Assembly (NCBI GenBank): GCA_003210775.1
Contig: QCUI01000005.1
Coordinates: 1 to 64,000 of the forward strand
DNA from: Synechococcus sp. AG-679-A04
GTDB lineage: Bacteria > Cyanobacteriota > Cyanobacteriia > PCC-6307 > Cyanobiaceae
DNA length: 64,000 bases
Direction: 5' to 3'
Made by a program: the position numbers and the translations under genes. The notes beneath the pieces were generated by a model, which was not told the origin of the DNA, searched no databases, and saw nothing but the letters and a program-made list of their open reading frames with translations. Positions 27,767 to 36,954 of the stretch are shown here, piece by piece. Position 1 is the stretch's first letter. Each line of letters starts with the position of its first letter.

Positions 27767-29389
27767 TCAGATCTGTGTGATTTCGCTACCTGCAGCCAGC
27801 AGCATGGCTTCGTTGAGCGCTCCGTCACGTCCCAGCTCCGTGCCTGCGAGGGCATTGAATCCAACGGTCATGGACTGGCCTGCACCAATGGACGAGCCCC
27901 AATCCGCTCCGGACAGTTCGTAGCGATAGAGCTCTCCATCCAACTGCTCAGTTGCCACGTCGACTCCCCAGGATTCGCCATAGAACCTGTGGTTGCTGTT
28001 GAAATTCACCGACCAGTTATCAAGTTGCTGCTCGCTCGGATTCGTCACCGTGAGGGAGGCTGTGAATCCACCCCACCAAAGATCGCCACTCACTTCAACA
28101 CCGAGAGCTTTGCCTGTTAAAAGATCGGTCTCTTCTGGTTGTATTTCGGGGAGAATTGGTCCTTGGGAAGGAACGGGTTGTGGCTCTGTGCTGATGACAC
28201 CAGGGCTGGACAACGCTTCGAGATTCTGCGCTAGTGGATCACCTAGAGAGACAATTCCCTGGTAGTAGTTGATCACCGTGGGGTCAGAAACATCCAGTGC
28301 TGGCCATTGCGGCCAATCAAAGGTGTCATTCATGAAGGGTTGGTCCTGATCCCATCCCAGAACAGTGAGGTGATTGATGTCGTGGGCAATCGCCACACCT
28401 TCAATGTCTAAAAATCCATGGGTGCGGCCATGCATCCATCCCCCGTAATGGGGCTCCATTTTTAAGGTACTGATGAAAGCTTCCTTCAGCCCGGTCTGCT
28501 CGATGTAGTCGGCAAATCCCTCGTGGCCAAACTCACGAACCATTCCCATGACGTCGTCTTGGGATCCCAGTCGTGCTGTTCGTTGGATGTCCGCGAGGAT
28601 CTGAGGGTTATAGGCCTGATCTGCAATCCAGCCCACCTTGGCTCCCTGCATGGCATACCAAAGGCCGACCCCCTTGGTGTCATTGCCCCAGGCCTGAGAA
28701 TTGTTGGTCAGGCCGTTGGCAAAAGCCCATTCGCCAACGGCTTCAATCTCCACAGATTCAAGTCCTGCGAAAGCACGTAAGCCGTTGTAGGCCTCCAAGG
28801 CTTCGGTCGTGATGGCTGTGCGGCCTCCGACCAGTTCGTTGTGCTCGGAATTGTGATTGGAGCCGTGGAAGTTTCCCCAGCTGTTGATATCGGTGTAATT
28901 CCCTGCTGTGGTGGCGTGCTTATGCATGGAGTGATCGTGGCCGGCCTGGTCGTCCATTCCGGCCGCGTTCATCGACATTTCGCTCATCGACATTCCGTCC
29001 ATGGTCATGGAGGAGTCGGGATTGGAGTCTGCGCTGGTGCTGGAGTTCAAGCCAGCCTCTGAAACCAGCATCTGTTCGGTCAGGCTGCCATCGCTTCCAA
29101 GGTCAATGCCCTGCGTTCCGTTGAAGCCAACATTGATGGTTCCGCCTGCTGGAATGCCACTGCCCCAATCCGCTCCTGTGAGGGTGTAGCGGGTCAGTCC
29201 ATTCTCCAAGGTTTCGCTTTCGAGAGCGACTCCCCAGGCATTGGGATCGAGTTGATGGCGACTGGTGAAGCTGATGGTCCAGTCTTCAAGAGCCTGATCG
29301 CTTGAATTGGTGATGGCCAGGTCGGCAGTGAAGCCGCCCCACCAAATGTCCCCACCGATTGATACCTGCAGTGACTCAGATGGTGTCAT
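27767..29389 (-). CDS. CBM2-unknown-CBM2 carbohydrate-binding protein
   Basis: A 540-residue protein. Residues about 8-107 and 430-535 are related beta-sandwich domains of the CBM2 type: both have a WWGGFTA motif, a buried Trp-containing strand (LEDWTISF and LDNWSVNF), and GADWGSxIxAGxxxxVGFN. CBM2 domains bind cellulose, and some bind chitin. Between them are a Met/His-rich linker (residues 127-158, eight Met and four His) and an unrecognised central domain (about 165-385) with many His, including HGRTHGFLD and AHDINHL. There is no N-terminal signal peptide, so secretion would need another route such as type I. No glycoside hydrolase signature is evident to me. Confidence 0.78.
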   Translation of the reverse strand: MTPSESLQVSIGGDIWWGGFTADLAITNSSDQALEDWTISFTSRHQLDPNAWGVALESETLENGLTRYTLTGADWGSGIPAGGTINVGFNGTQGIDLGSDGSLTEQMLVSEAGLNSSTSADSNPDSSMTMDGMSMSEMSMNAAGMDDQAGHDHSMHKHATTAGNYTDINSWGNFHGSNHNSEHNELVGGRTAITTEALEAYNGLRAFAGLESVEIEAVGEWAFANGLTNNSQAWGNDTKGVGLWYAMQGAKVGWIADQAYNPQILADIQRTARLGSQDDVMGMVREFGHEGFADYIEQTGLKEAFISTLKMEPHYGGWMHGRTHGFLDIEGVAIAHDINHLTVLGWDQDQPFMNDTFDWPQWPALDVSDPTVINYYQGIVSLGDPLAQNLEALSSPGVISTEPQPVPSQGPILPEIQPEETDLLTGKALGVEVSGDLWWGGFTASLTVTNPSEQQLDNWSVNFNSNHRFYGESWGVDVATEQLDGELYRYELSGADWGSSIGAGQSMTVGFNALAGTELGRDGALNEAMLLAAGSEITQI

Positions 29390-29579
29390 GTCATGAATGA
29401 GAGGTACAGATCCAGTGCAGCGACGAGATGTGATTCAGATCTGTCTCACGAAAGTCGGGATATGTCCGAATCATTTCGTGTTGAGGGAAAGCAGGTCGGT
29501 CGCTGCCTTGGTTGTTCCATTCACGGCTGAAACCGTATGCACGCCAATCCTGCAAATGGGGGGTTTTCCGGAGCGCGGG

Positions 29580-30275
29580 TTAGGAAATGAGCCCGAGCCT
29601 TAATGCTGCGGAGACGGCACTGGCTCTGTTGCTGACTTCCAGGCGCGTGAGGATCTCACTGAAGTGATCGCGAGCAGTGTTGACGGAGATGTTGAGCTGA
29701 TCAGCGATTTGACGATTGCTCAGCCCTTCGGCGACCAAGGCGAGAATTTCAAGCTGGCGTTCTGAAAGCACTTTGGCCTTCTCCCGGGCAAGAATTCCTT
29801 CCCCCTTAAGGAGACTTGGATCCTCATAATGTTTGCCTTGTTTCATGGAAGTCAGAGCGTTTATCAACGCTCCGGAGCGTTGTTCCACACTCCGTTCATT
29901 CAGGATTGCATCCACGTTCAGTCCTCGGGCAATTCGCAAGCTGCTTTTGCCTTGACGGTTGATGAGGAGCAGTGTGCGATGGCTGATATGGAAGCGTTTG
30001 CAGTCACGCAGCAAGTCCAGTCCGCTTCCGTCACTGAGTTGTTCGGACACGAGAAGCCAGTGAGGGGACTTGACGTTCTTCAGATAAATCATCGCTTCAG
30101 CTCTGGAGTTATAAAAGCGCCTGATTTTTTTGCTTTGCATCCCTGAAAGTCGCAGCATTTGCTCAACTGCAAAAAGATGTGGGTAGAGGCAGATGAGTAA
30201 ATCTTGATCGTGGATCAGTGAACGAATCCTGCGTGCTTTTTCAAGATCACTGGTTTCACTTCCGTTTTGGGGCAT
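29580..30275 (-). CDS. LuxR/NarL-type regulator with degenerate receiver
   Basis: A 231-residue protein from ATG 30275; a longer frame from 30356 would run into the ABC gene. The N-terminal half has the receiver fold spacing, but the phosphoacceptor aspartate is replaced by serine (LLVSEQLSDGSGLDLLR in place of the usual LLDxxLPDxxGLxLL) and the acidic pair is missing. The C-terminal half is a typical LuxR helix-turn-helix: LSERQLEILALVAEGLSNRQIADQLNISVNTARDHFSEIL. It would bind DNA without phosphorylation control. Its neighbour downstream is the CBM2 gene, on the same strand, 190 bases away. Confidence 0.85.
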   Translation of the reverse strand: MPQNGSETSDLEKARRIRSLIHDQDLLICLYPHLFAVEQMLRLSGMQSKKIRRFYNSRAEAMIYLKNVKSPHWLLVSEQLSDGSGLDLLRDCKRFHISHRTLLLINRQGKSSLRIARGLNVDAILNERSVEQRSGALINALTSMKQGKHYEDPSLLKGEGILAREKAKVLSERQLEILALVAEGLSNRQIADQLNISVNTARDHFSEILTRLEVSNRASAVSAALRLGLIS

Positions 30276-30279
30276 AACA

Positions 30280-31884
30280 TCAACTTGGCAATCGAGGACA
30301 GGCTTCAACGAGTGTTCGCGTGATCTCGGCCTGCGGTTGATGCAGCAGTTGGTCACCGGGCCCTTCTTCCACGACGTGCCCCTTGTTGAGCACGATCAGT
30401 CGATGGCAGAAGCCACTGGCCACTGAAAGGTCATGGGTGATGAAAATCATGGCCAGCCCGAGTTCATGCTGCAGCTGGCGAAGCAGTGCCAGAACCTCAG
30501 CTTGGATTTCGGCATCAAGCATGCTCACGCTTTCATCACAGATCAGCACCTTCGGTTTCAGCGCCAGAGCGCGGGCAATGGCCACCCGTTGCTGCTGGCC
30601 TCCGGAAAGCTGTCGGGGAAGACGGTTTTGGTAACGATCTGCTGGTCCAAGACCGACTCGCTCCATCAGCTGACGGCCCTGTTCACGAGCTGCTGCTGGT
30701 GAGGCCAGATTGTGGATAAGCAGTGGATCGACGATGGCATCCAGCACCGACATGGCTGGATTCAGGCAGGCCAGGGGGTCTTGGAACACCATCTGAATGG
30801 TTCGTCGCACTTGACGAGCCTCACGTCCCCGCAGCTTCAGTAGGTCCTTACCGAGTAGCTGTACCCTGCCGCCACGTATCGGCGTGAGTCCCATCAGGGC
30901 TCGGCAAAGGGTGCTTTTGCCACAGCCAGAACCTCCCACCACTCCCAGGGTTTCGCCAGCTCGCAACTGGAAGCTGATGCCATCAACCGCCTTCAGCCAG
31001 GTTGGATTCCAGGGTGGACCACCCAGGTTGTGCCAGCAGCGCAGTTCCTGCACAGCCAGCACCGTGTCGGCGTCGGGTGCTTCAGGTGTGCTGCCCCCCT
31101 CTCTTGCTCGTGCAGCCGCAAGCAGCCGTTGTCCCACTCTGGAGCTGGGATAGGTCAGAACCACATCGCTGCGGTTGATCTCCACGACGCGACCGCCGTC
31201 CAGCACAGCCATGCGTTCGCACCAGCGATGGGCCATGGCCAGATCGTGGGTGATCAGCAACAAAGCGCTGCCAAGTTCCTCGCACAGCGTTCTTAGAGCA
31301 GCCATCACCTGACCTGCCACGGCCACATCCAGGCTTGTGGTGGGTTCGTCAGCGATCACCAGCGGAGGGCTGAGGGCGATGGCCAGTGCGATGGCCAGGC
31401 GCTGGCGCATGCCGCCGCTGAACTCGTGTGGGTAGGCGCGGAAGCGAGTGGCGCCGATGCCCACCTGCTCCAGCAACTCTTCGGCTCGCTGGAGACGTTC
31501 TGCATCGTTCATGTCTGGCCTGTGGGCACGCAGGGTGTCCAGTAGGTGACCTCCCACGGTCATCAGTGGATTCAGGCGTGTCATCGGATCCTGAAACACC
31601 AGTCCCACCGATTCACCGCGCAATCTCCTCAGATCGGCAAGGGTCAGGCTGCGGGGATCGTGACCGTTCAGGGTGAGTCCTCCTTCGCAACTGCTGCCTG
31701 GGGGCAGCAGTTGCAGCGCTGCCCTGGCCACCGTGCTCTTGCCGCAGCCGGAGGGCCCCACCAAGGCCAGGCGTTCGCCCGGGCGCAAACGCAGGTCAAG
31801 CCCATCAAGAGTCCACACCTGGCTGCCGGGGTAACGCAGCCGGAACTGGTCGAGTTCCAGCACAGTCCCTGGCGCAGTTGTCAT
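30280..31884 (-). CDS. Fused double ABC ATPase, oligopeptide/dipeptide type
   Basis: A 534-residue protein with two complete ATPase domains of the DppD/DppF type. First domain: Walker A GPSGCGKSTVAR, signature FSGGMRQRLAIA, Walker B LVIADEPTTSLD. Second: GGSGCGKSTLCR, LSGGQQQRVAIARAL, VLICDESVSMLD, where Pro of the usual DEPxSxLD is Ser. These energise import of peptides or related compounds; no permease or binding-protein gene is adjacent, so partners are elsewhere. ATG 31884 (MTTAPGTVLELDQF) is preferred; ATG 31908 is possible. Divergent from rel across about 60 bases. Confidence 0.9.
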   Translation of the reverse strand: MTTAPGTVLELDQFRLRYPGSQVWTLDGLDLRLRPGERLALVGPSGCGKSTVARAALQLLPPGSSCEGGLTLNGHDPRSLTLADLRRLRGESVGLVFQDPMTRLNPLMTVGGHLLDTLRAHRPDMNDAERLQRAEELLEQVGIGATRFRAYPHEFSGGMRQRLAIALAIALSPPLVIADEPTTSLDVAVAGQVMAALRTLCEELGSALLLITHDLAMAHRWCERMAVLDGGRVVEINRSDVVLTYPSSRVGQRLLAAARAREGGSTPEAPDADTVLAVQELRCWHNLGGPPWNPTWLKAVDGISFQLRAGETLGVVGGSGCGKSTLCRALMGLTPIRGGRVQLLGKDLLKLRGREARQVRRTIQMVFQDPLACLNPAMSVLDAIVDPLLIHNLASPAAAREQGRQLMERVGLGPADRYQNRLPRQLSGGQQQRVAIARALALKPKVLICDESVSMLDAEIQAEVLALLRQLQHELGLAMIFITHDLSVASGFCHRLIVLNKGHVVEEGPGDQLLHQPQAEITRTLVEACPRLPS

Positions 31885-31941
31885 GGCAATCGAAGCGCAG
31901 GCGCTCATGGCTACATACCATGGATTCACCTGTTGGGTCGG

Positions 31942-34272
31942 ATGCTCAACGCCACCTCCGAGACGGTTGCAGTGCAGATCCGGAACGGATCTGCTGCACC
32001 GGCTTGTGGTCTTGTGGCTTTGAGGGACCGTCCCATCCGCACAGCGGACGACTACGGCATTGATCTGCCTCCCTGGTTGCGTGAGTGCATCGATCACGTG
32101 CCACCAGGGATCGGTCACAGCTGCCCCACCGATTCAGAGGCTCTGCTGGCGGCGGCGTTTGATTTCGCTTTTCAGCTGCACGAGGGCCAGTTCCGAGCCA
32201 GCGGGGACCCCTACATCGTCCATCCGGTGGCGGTGGCCGATCTGCTCAGGGATATTGGTGCCAGCGCCAGTGTGATCGCTGCCGGATTCCTCCACGACGT
32301 GGTGGAGGACACGGATGTCACCCCAGAGCAGCTGGAGAGTCATTTCGGACCGGAGGTCCGGGAACTGGTGGAGGGGGTCACCAAGCTTGGGGGTCTTCAC
32401 TTCACTAATCGCACCGAGGCTCAGGCTGAAAACCTGCGCAAGATGTTTCTGGCGATGGCCAGTGATATCCGAGTCGTGCTGGTGAAGCTTGCGGATCGGT
32501 TGCACAACATGCGCACGCTTGGGGCGTTGCGGGAGGAAAAGCGTCAGCGCATTGCCCGGGAAACGCGGGAGATTTATGCACCTTTGGCCAATCGGCTTGG
32601 CATCGGCCGCTTCAAATGGGAGCTGGAGGATCTGTCCTTCAAATTGCTCGAGCCGGATGCCTTCAGGGAGATTCAGCAGGAAGTTGCGACCAAGCGCAGC
32701 GAGCGTGAGGATCGTTTAGGGGTCACCGTTCAGTTGCTCAGTGATCGACTGGCGGCTGTCGGGCTTGAGAACTGTGAGGTCAGCGGCCGGCCCAAGCATC
32801 TCTTTGGCATCTGGACCAAGATGCAGCGACAGCAAAAAGCCTTCCACGAGATCTACGACGTGGCGGCCCTGAGAATCCTTACCCCCAGCGTTGAGGCCTG
32901 CTACAGGGCTCTTGCGGTTGTCCACGACACCTTCCGTCCCATTCCCGGTCGCTTTAAGGACTACATCGGCCTGCCCAAGCCCAATGGCTATCAGTCGTTG
33001 CATACGGCTGTGATCGGACGCCATCGTCCGATCGAAGTGCAGATCCGAACGCTTGAAATGCACCGGGTGGCGGAGTTCGGAATTGCCGCGCATTGGAAAT
33101 ACAAGGAGGGTGGCTCCCCAGCCGCCGGTGGAGATATGGAACGCTTCAACTGGTTGCGGCAGCTTGTTGACTGGCAGCAGGAGGGGGGAGCTGACGACCA
33201 CAATGACTACCTCGCCTCAATCAAGGAAGATCTCTTCGATGAAGAGGTGTTCGTCTTCACCCCCAAAGGCGACGTACTGGGTTTGCGCAAGGGTTCGACG
33301 GCCGTGGATTTTGCCTATCGCATCCACTCGGAAGTGGGTAATCACTGCCATGGCGTGCGCATTAACGATCGGCTCTCTCCTCTGTCGACGCCGCTCCAGA
33401 ACGGTGACTTTGTGAATGTGCTCATGAGCAAGACGGCACACCCCAGCCTTGATTGGCTCAATTTTGTGGCGACACCCACGGCGCGCAATCGCATCCGCCA
33501 GTGGTACAAACGCAGCCATCGGGATGAAACGATCGAGCGCGGCAAGGATCTGCTCGAACGGGAGCTGGGCCGCAGCGGTTTTGATGCTCTGCTCAGCAGT
33601 GATGCGATGACGCGTGTGGCCGAGCGTTGCAATCTGCTCAGCACCGAGGATCTGCTCGCGGCCCTCGGCTTCGGAGCTGTCACCCTGCATCAGGTGCTCA
33701 ACCGGCTGCGAGAGGAGATTCGTCTGCAGGCCACCATCACGGAGCCACCGCTCAGTAACGAAGACGTCGCCCGCCAGCTTGTGCAGCAGGCGGAAACCGG
33801 CACTCCACGTCCTAGCCATGATCAGCAGGATCCAATCCTTGGTGTGGAGGGCCTCGACTACCGCCTTGGTGGTTGTTGCAGCCCTCTCCCCGGTGAGGCG
33901 ATTCTGGGTACGGTTGCCCTCGGCAACCATGGCATCACCGTGCATCGCCAGGACTGCTCCAATGTGGAGGCGATTCCAAGTGAACGGCGATTGCCTGTGC
34001 GCTGGAATCCGGCCTTGGCGACCAGAAGCCAACGCTTCCCCGCTCAGCTGCGTATTGAGGTCATCGATCGTGTCGGGATTCTCAAGGACATCCTGATGCG
34101 GCTTTCCGATGGACGCATCAATGTCAGTGATGCCCGCGTCAAAACTAGCTATGGAAAGCCGGCACGCATTGATCTGCTTCTGGAGCTGGCCAGTGCCGAG
34201 CAGTTGCAGCGCACCATGCACCAGATCCGTTCGATGGCGGATGTGATCGACATTGCACGAACCGGTCAGTGA
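31942..34272 (+). CDS. spoT: Bifunctional (p)ppGpp synthetase/hydrolase
   Basis: RelA/SpoT homologue of 776 residues that makes and degrades the stringent-response alarmone. Hydrolase HD domain: the HPVAVADLL region and AAGFLHDVVEDT, which carries the HD pair, so hydrolysis should be intact. Synthetase: DVAALRILTP, RFKDYIGLPKPNGYQSLHT and EVQIRTLEMHRVAEFGIAAHW. TGS domain VFVFTPKGDVLGLRKGST, then the zinc-finger-like GGCCSPLPGEAILG and a C-terminal ACT domain (RIEVIDRVGILKDIL). ATG 31942 (MLNATSETV) is the likely start; the open frame extends further upstream without homology. Confidence 0.95.
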   Translation: MLNATSETVAVQIRNGSAAPACGLVALRDRPIRTADDYGIDLPPWLRECIDHVPPGIGHSCPTDSEALLAAAFDFAFQLHEGQFRASGDPYIVHPVAVADLLRDIGASASVIAAGFLHDVVEDTDVTPEQLESHFGPEVRELVEGVTKLGGLHFTNRTEAQAENLRKMFLAMASDIRVVLVKLADRLHNMRTLGALREEKRQRIARETREIYAPLANRLGIGRFKWELEDLSFKLLEPDAFREIQQEVATKRSEREDRLGVTVQLLSDRLAAVGLENCEVSGRPKHLFGIWTKMQRQQKAFHEIYDVAALRILTPSVEACYRALAVVHDTFRPIPGRFKDYIGLPKPNGYQSLHTAVIGRHRPIEVQIRTLEMHRVAEFGIAAHWKYKEGGSPAAGGDMERFNWLRQLVDWQQEGGADDHNDYLASIKEDLFDEEVFVFTPKGDVLGLRKGSTAVDFAYRIHSEVGNHCHGVRINDRLSPLSTPLQNGDFVNVLMSKTAHPSLDWLNFVATPTARNRIRQWYKRSHRDETIERGKDLLERELGRSGFDALLSSDAMTRVAERCNLLSTEDLLAALGFGAVTLHQVLNRLREEIRLQATITEPPLSNEDVARQLVQQAETGTPRPSHDQQDPILGVEGLDYRLGGCCSPLPGEAILGTVALGNHGITVHRQDCSNVEAIPSERRLPVRWNPALATRSQRFPAQLRIEVIDRVGILKDILMRLSDGRINVSDARVKTSYGKPARIDLLLELASAEQLQRTMHQIRSMADVIDIARTGQ

Positions 34273-34285
34273 AGACCGCGAGGCC

Positions 34286-35455
34286 ATGAACGACCCTGGG
34301 AAGGTCCGTGTCGTGTTGGCGCAGTCTCAGGAGGAGCGGGAAGAGATTTTCGCGTTGCGATATGAAATTTATGTGGAGGAGATGGGAAAGTCTCCGCCGG
34401 AAGCGGATCATTGCCATCGCTTGATTCGCGATTCTCTCGATCCAGCGGCTCGCTTGTATGGCCTTCGCAATTCTGAGGGCAAGTTGGTTGGCACGCTGCG
34501 GCTGAATCTGCTTGGTGATCTCGATGATCCCGACAGTCAGCTTGGAGTGATGGCCAAGGCTTTGCTGCCTGTGCTCGAGCATGTCTCTTGGAAGTCGATC
34601 TCCTACACCTCGAGATTGATGCTTCAGGCGGCATGTCGGGGTGGAACGGCGCTGGGATTGCTCTTCAATCGCTGTTATGGAGATGCCATCCAGGAGGGAA
34701 TCCGTTTGGATGCCTGTCACGCCAATCCAGGCTTGGTGGAGTTGTATGAGCAATTGGGGTACCGGCGTTTCTGCTCAGGGGCTGATTGGCCAGGGATTGG
34801 CTATCAGGTGCCGATGTTGCTGGCTCTCAACGATGTCTCACACCTGAAGATCAGTCGCTCTCCTCTGATGCGTCATCCCCATGCTCGAGTTGCTGATGAT
34901 CGCTGGGGTGATGGGGTCTTCTTATCGAGGCTTTGTGCGACGTATCCGGGGTTGAATCACCGGTTGGTGGAGCCGAAGCAATTCTGGGGTGATGTGGGCG
35001 CCGCTCTGTGCGATCAGAACCAGGAGATTGCTCTTTTTCAGGGTATGCAGGATGAACAGGTCAGAGCCCTGTTGAAAACGGGCACTGTTTTGTCATGCCA
35101 GGCCGGTGATCATTTAGTGAGGCAGGGAGATCCCCATCAGGATTTATTCGTTGTGTTGGATGGGGTCGCTGAGGTCTGGCGTCAGAAGGACAACGGGGAG
35201 CGCCTTTCACTTGCTCTGATTCGGACCGGTTCAGTCTTTGGGGAGATGGGTTTTCTCGGCCGTCAGCGTCGCAGTGCTGATGTCGTGGCAGTCACTTCAC
35301 TGCGGGTCTTGGTGCTGACTCAGCCCTTTCTGCGTCGTGCAATCAGATCACATCCCGAGACGGCAGCGTTGATGCTGCGTAATTTGTCGATAGTGCTTTC
35401 AGAGCGTCTGTCGACAACGACAGATCGTTTATGGCAGCTCAGTCAATCCCTCTGA
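34286..35455 (+). CDS. GNAT-type acyltransferase fused to cyclic-nucleotide-binding domain
   Basis: A 389-residue fusion. Residues about 5-175 form an N-acyltransferase-like domain with FALRYEIYVEEMGK, an opening seen in autoinducer synthases and N-acyl amino acid synthases (FeeM type), and GLRNSEGKLVGTLRLNLLG and LDACHANPGLVELYEQLGYRR typical of GNAT folds. Residues about 250-375 are a cNMP-binding domain (DHLVRQGDPHQDLFVVLDGVAEV, GSVFGEMGFLGRQRRSADVVA). The phosphate-binding cassette FGEMGFLxxQRRSADV keeps the expected Arg. There is no helix-turn-helix, so this is not a Crp-type regulator. The acceptor and acyl donor are unknown. It is adjacent to a methyltransferase gene 8 bases downstream. 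Confidence 0.8.
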   Translation: MNDPGKVRVVLAQSQEEREEIFALRYEIYVEEMGKSPPEADHCHRLIRDSLDPAARLYGLRNSEGKLVGTLRLNLLGDLDDPDSQLGVMAKALLPVLEHVSWKSISYTSRLMLQAACRGGTALGLLFNRCYGDAIQEGIRLDACHANPGLVELYEQLGYRRFCSGADWPGIGYQVPMLLALNDVSHLKISRSPLMRHPHARVADDRWGDGVFLSRLCATYPGLNHRLVEPKQFWGDVGAALCDQNQEIALFQGMQDEQVRALLKTGTVLSCQAGDHLVRQGDPHQDLFVVLDGVAEVWRQKDNGERLSLALIRTGSVFGEMGFLGRQRRSADVVAVTSLRVLVLTQPFLRRAIRSHPETAALMLRNLSIVLSERLSTTTDRLWQLSQSL

Positions 35456-35463
35456 GTTCATGT

Positions 35464-36288
35464 ATGGCGATGAGTTCTGATTCCTCCGCTGGTTCCTACG
35501 ACTTCGCTTCACTGGGAGTGGAAAGTGGAGAACTCGAGCGCTTGCAGTTGCAGGCTCGGCGATCGGCTGAGCTTGAGCTTCAGCTGCTTCGCCGCATGGG
35601 CTTAAAGGACGGTCTTGATGTGCTCGATCTTGCCTGTGGCCCTGGAGTGATTACGCGTTTGATCGCTGAGAGTCACCCATCCTGTCGTGTCACCGCCATG
35701 GATCTCAATGAGGCACTGCTGGAACAAGCCAAGACTGAAGCAGCTGCCGTTGGCTTGAAGGCCATTGATTTTGTGCGGGGTGATGTCTATCAACCTCCGC
35801 TGCCAGCAGCCAGTTTCGATTTCATCTATGCCCGGCTGCTGTTTCAGCATCTTGATCAACCGATCAGGGCACTCGATCAGGTGCGGAGACTGCTGAAACC
35901 CGGGGGTCGCCTTTGCATCATGGATATCGATGATGATTGGCTCACTTTGGTCCCGGAACCTGACGGTTTTCCTGCTTTCACCCAAGCTGCCGCTCGAGCT
36001 CAGGCCGCACTGGGAGGGAACAGACGCATCGGCCGCGAGCTCGGATTGTTGATGGAGCAGTCTGGATTCGTCAATGTTCAACTGAATGTCGAGACGATCT
36101 CCTCGCGTCAGTTGGGGATGCGGGCATTCCTCGAGATCACTCTTGGTTTCAAGCGACTTCTCCTTCAAGGTGATGAACTCGATGCTGCTCTGAGAACACT
36201 CGCGAATGCTGATGCCCTCATTAATGATCCCGATGCCTGGGCGTTGGTTGGCGTGTTTCTCGCAACTGGTGAAGTCAGTTCTGAATGA
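35464..36288 (+). CDS. SAM-dependent class I methyltransferase
   Basis: A methyltransferase of about 274 residues. Motif I is VLDLACGPGVITRLIAE, followed by the acidic residue of motif II in VTAMDLNEALLEQAK, FVRGDVYQPPLP and the post-motif region RLLKPGGRLCIMDID. The substrate cannot be inferred. ATG 35464 or 35470 (MSSDSSAG) fits best; an upstream ATG at 35431 would overlap the preceding gene by 25 bases. Proximity to the acyltransferase-cNMP fusion suggests that the two may act on the same small molecule, which is inference only. Confidence 0.82.
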   Translation: MAMSSDSSAGSYDFASLGVESGELERLQLQARRSAELELQLLRRMGLKDGLDVLDLACGPGVITRLIAESHPSCRVTAMDLNEALLEQAKTEAAAVGLKAIDFVRGDVYQPPLPAASFDFIYARLLFQHLDQPIRALDQVRRLLKPGGRLCIMDIDDDWLTLVPEPDGFPAFTQAAARAQAALGGNRRIGRELGLLMEQSGFVNVQLNVETISSRQLGMRAFLEITLGFKRLLLQGDELDAALRTLANADALINDPDAWALVGVFLATGEVSSE

Positions 36289-36422
36289 TTAGTTCTTTGA
36301 GCCGTTGACTTAGATGTTCGGAACCTGGGTATGACCCCAGTGATCGCGTCCACGAATTGGATGACCTTGAAACTGTTGCTGACCGGGCGTGATCGTGTTT
36401 TTGATGATTCAACGGACAAGAT

Positions 36423-36878
36423 TCAGGATTTGCGCTCTTGCTGTAGGAGCCAACTCAGGCTGAGCCACCAGCCCAGTGCCGCGCAGACCGCCCCCGTGAT
36501 GCTGGAGCCCAGCAGCAAACGGCTGATCACGCTCCAGCCCAACTGGCTGAAGCCATCGAGGTGAAGGGCATCGAAGCCTGGCCATTCGCGACCCGGGCCG
36601 AGCAGCAGTGCCCCGATCCGGTAGTTGAACCAGTAGAGCGGTAGATAGGTGAAGGGATTGCTGATCCAGGTGCCGGCGGCTGCCAGCAAATGGTTCCCGC
36701 GCACCACACTGGCCAGTGCGATTCCCACCAGTGTCTGCAAACCGAAGATTGGAAAGCAGCCACAGAAGATGCCGGCTGCAAGCCCACGGGCGCGCTGTCC
36801 TGGAGTGCCTTCCTGTTGCCAGATCCATTGCAGACTTCTCTGCAGGCGTCGATGTGCCTTCCTCAGCATCCGGCCCAT
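36423..36878 (-). CDS. DUF2062-type membrane protein
   Basis: A 151-residue membrane protein from ATG 36878. The signature GQRARGLAAGIFCGCFPIFGLQTLVGIALA followed by GTWISNPFTYLPLYWFNYRIG matches the DUF2062 family. Three or four hydrophobic segments. Function unknown in the family. Frames extending upstream to 37082 run through the mnmE start and lack homology. It is divergent from mnmE across 76 bases. Confidence 0.85.
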   Translation of the reverse strand: MGRMLRKAHRRLQRSLQWIWQQEGTPGQRARGLAAGIFCGCFPIFGLQTLVGIALASVVRGNHLLAAAGTWISNPFTYLPLYWFNYRIGALLLGPGREWPGFDALHLDGFSQLGWSVISRLLLGSSITGAVCAALGWWLSLSWLLQQERKS

Positions 36879-36954
36879 GGGAGTGTCGGCGGTTCTCGCA
36901 TGGCATTGAAGATGTGATCGTAGGGACTGGGGTAGGGGCTGTTGCAGCACTGCG

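Noticed and set aside
27767-29389. Lytic polysaccharide monooxygenase in the CBM2 protein
   Set aside because: The His-rich parts are tempting, but there is no signal peptide exposing an N-terminal His and no recognisable AA10 core.
33217-34287. 356-residue minus-strand open frame
   Set aside because: Antisense to the TGS/ACT part of the Rel/SpoT gene; low-complexity translation and no motif.
34286-35455. Crp/Fnr-type transcription regulator
   Set aside because: The cNMP domain is present, but there is no helix-turn-helix after it, and the N-terminal half is an acyltransferase-like fold.
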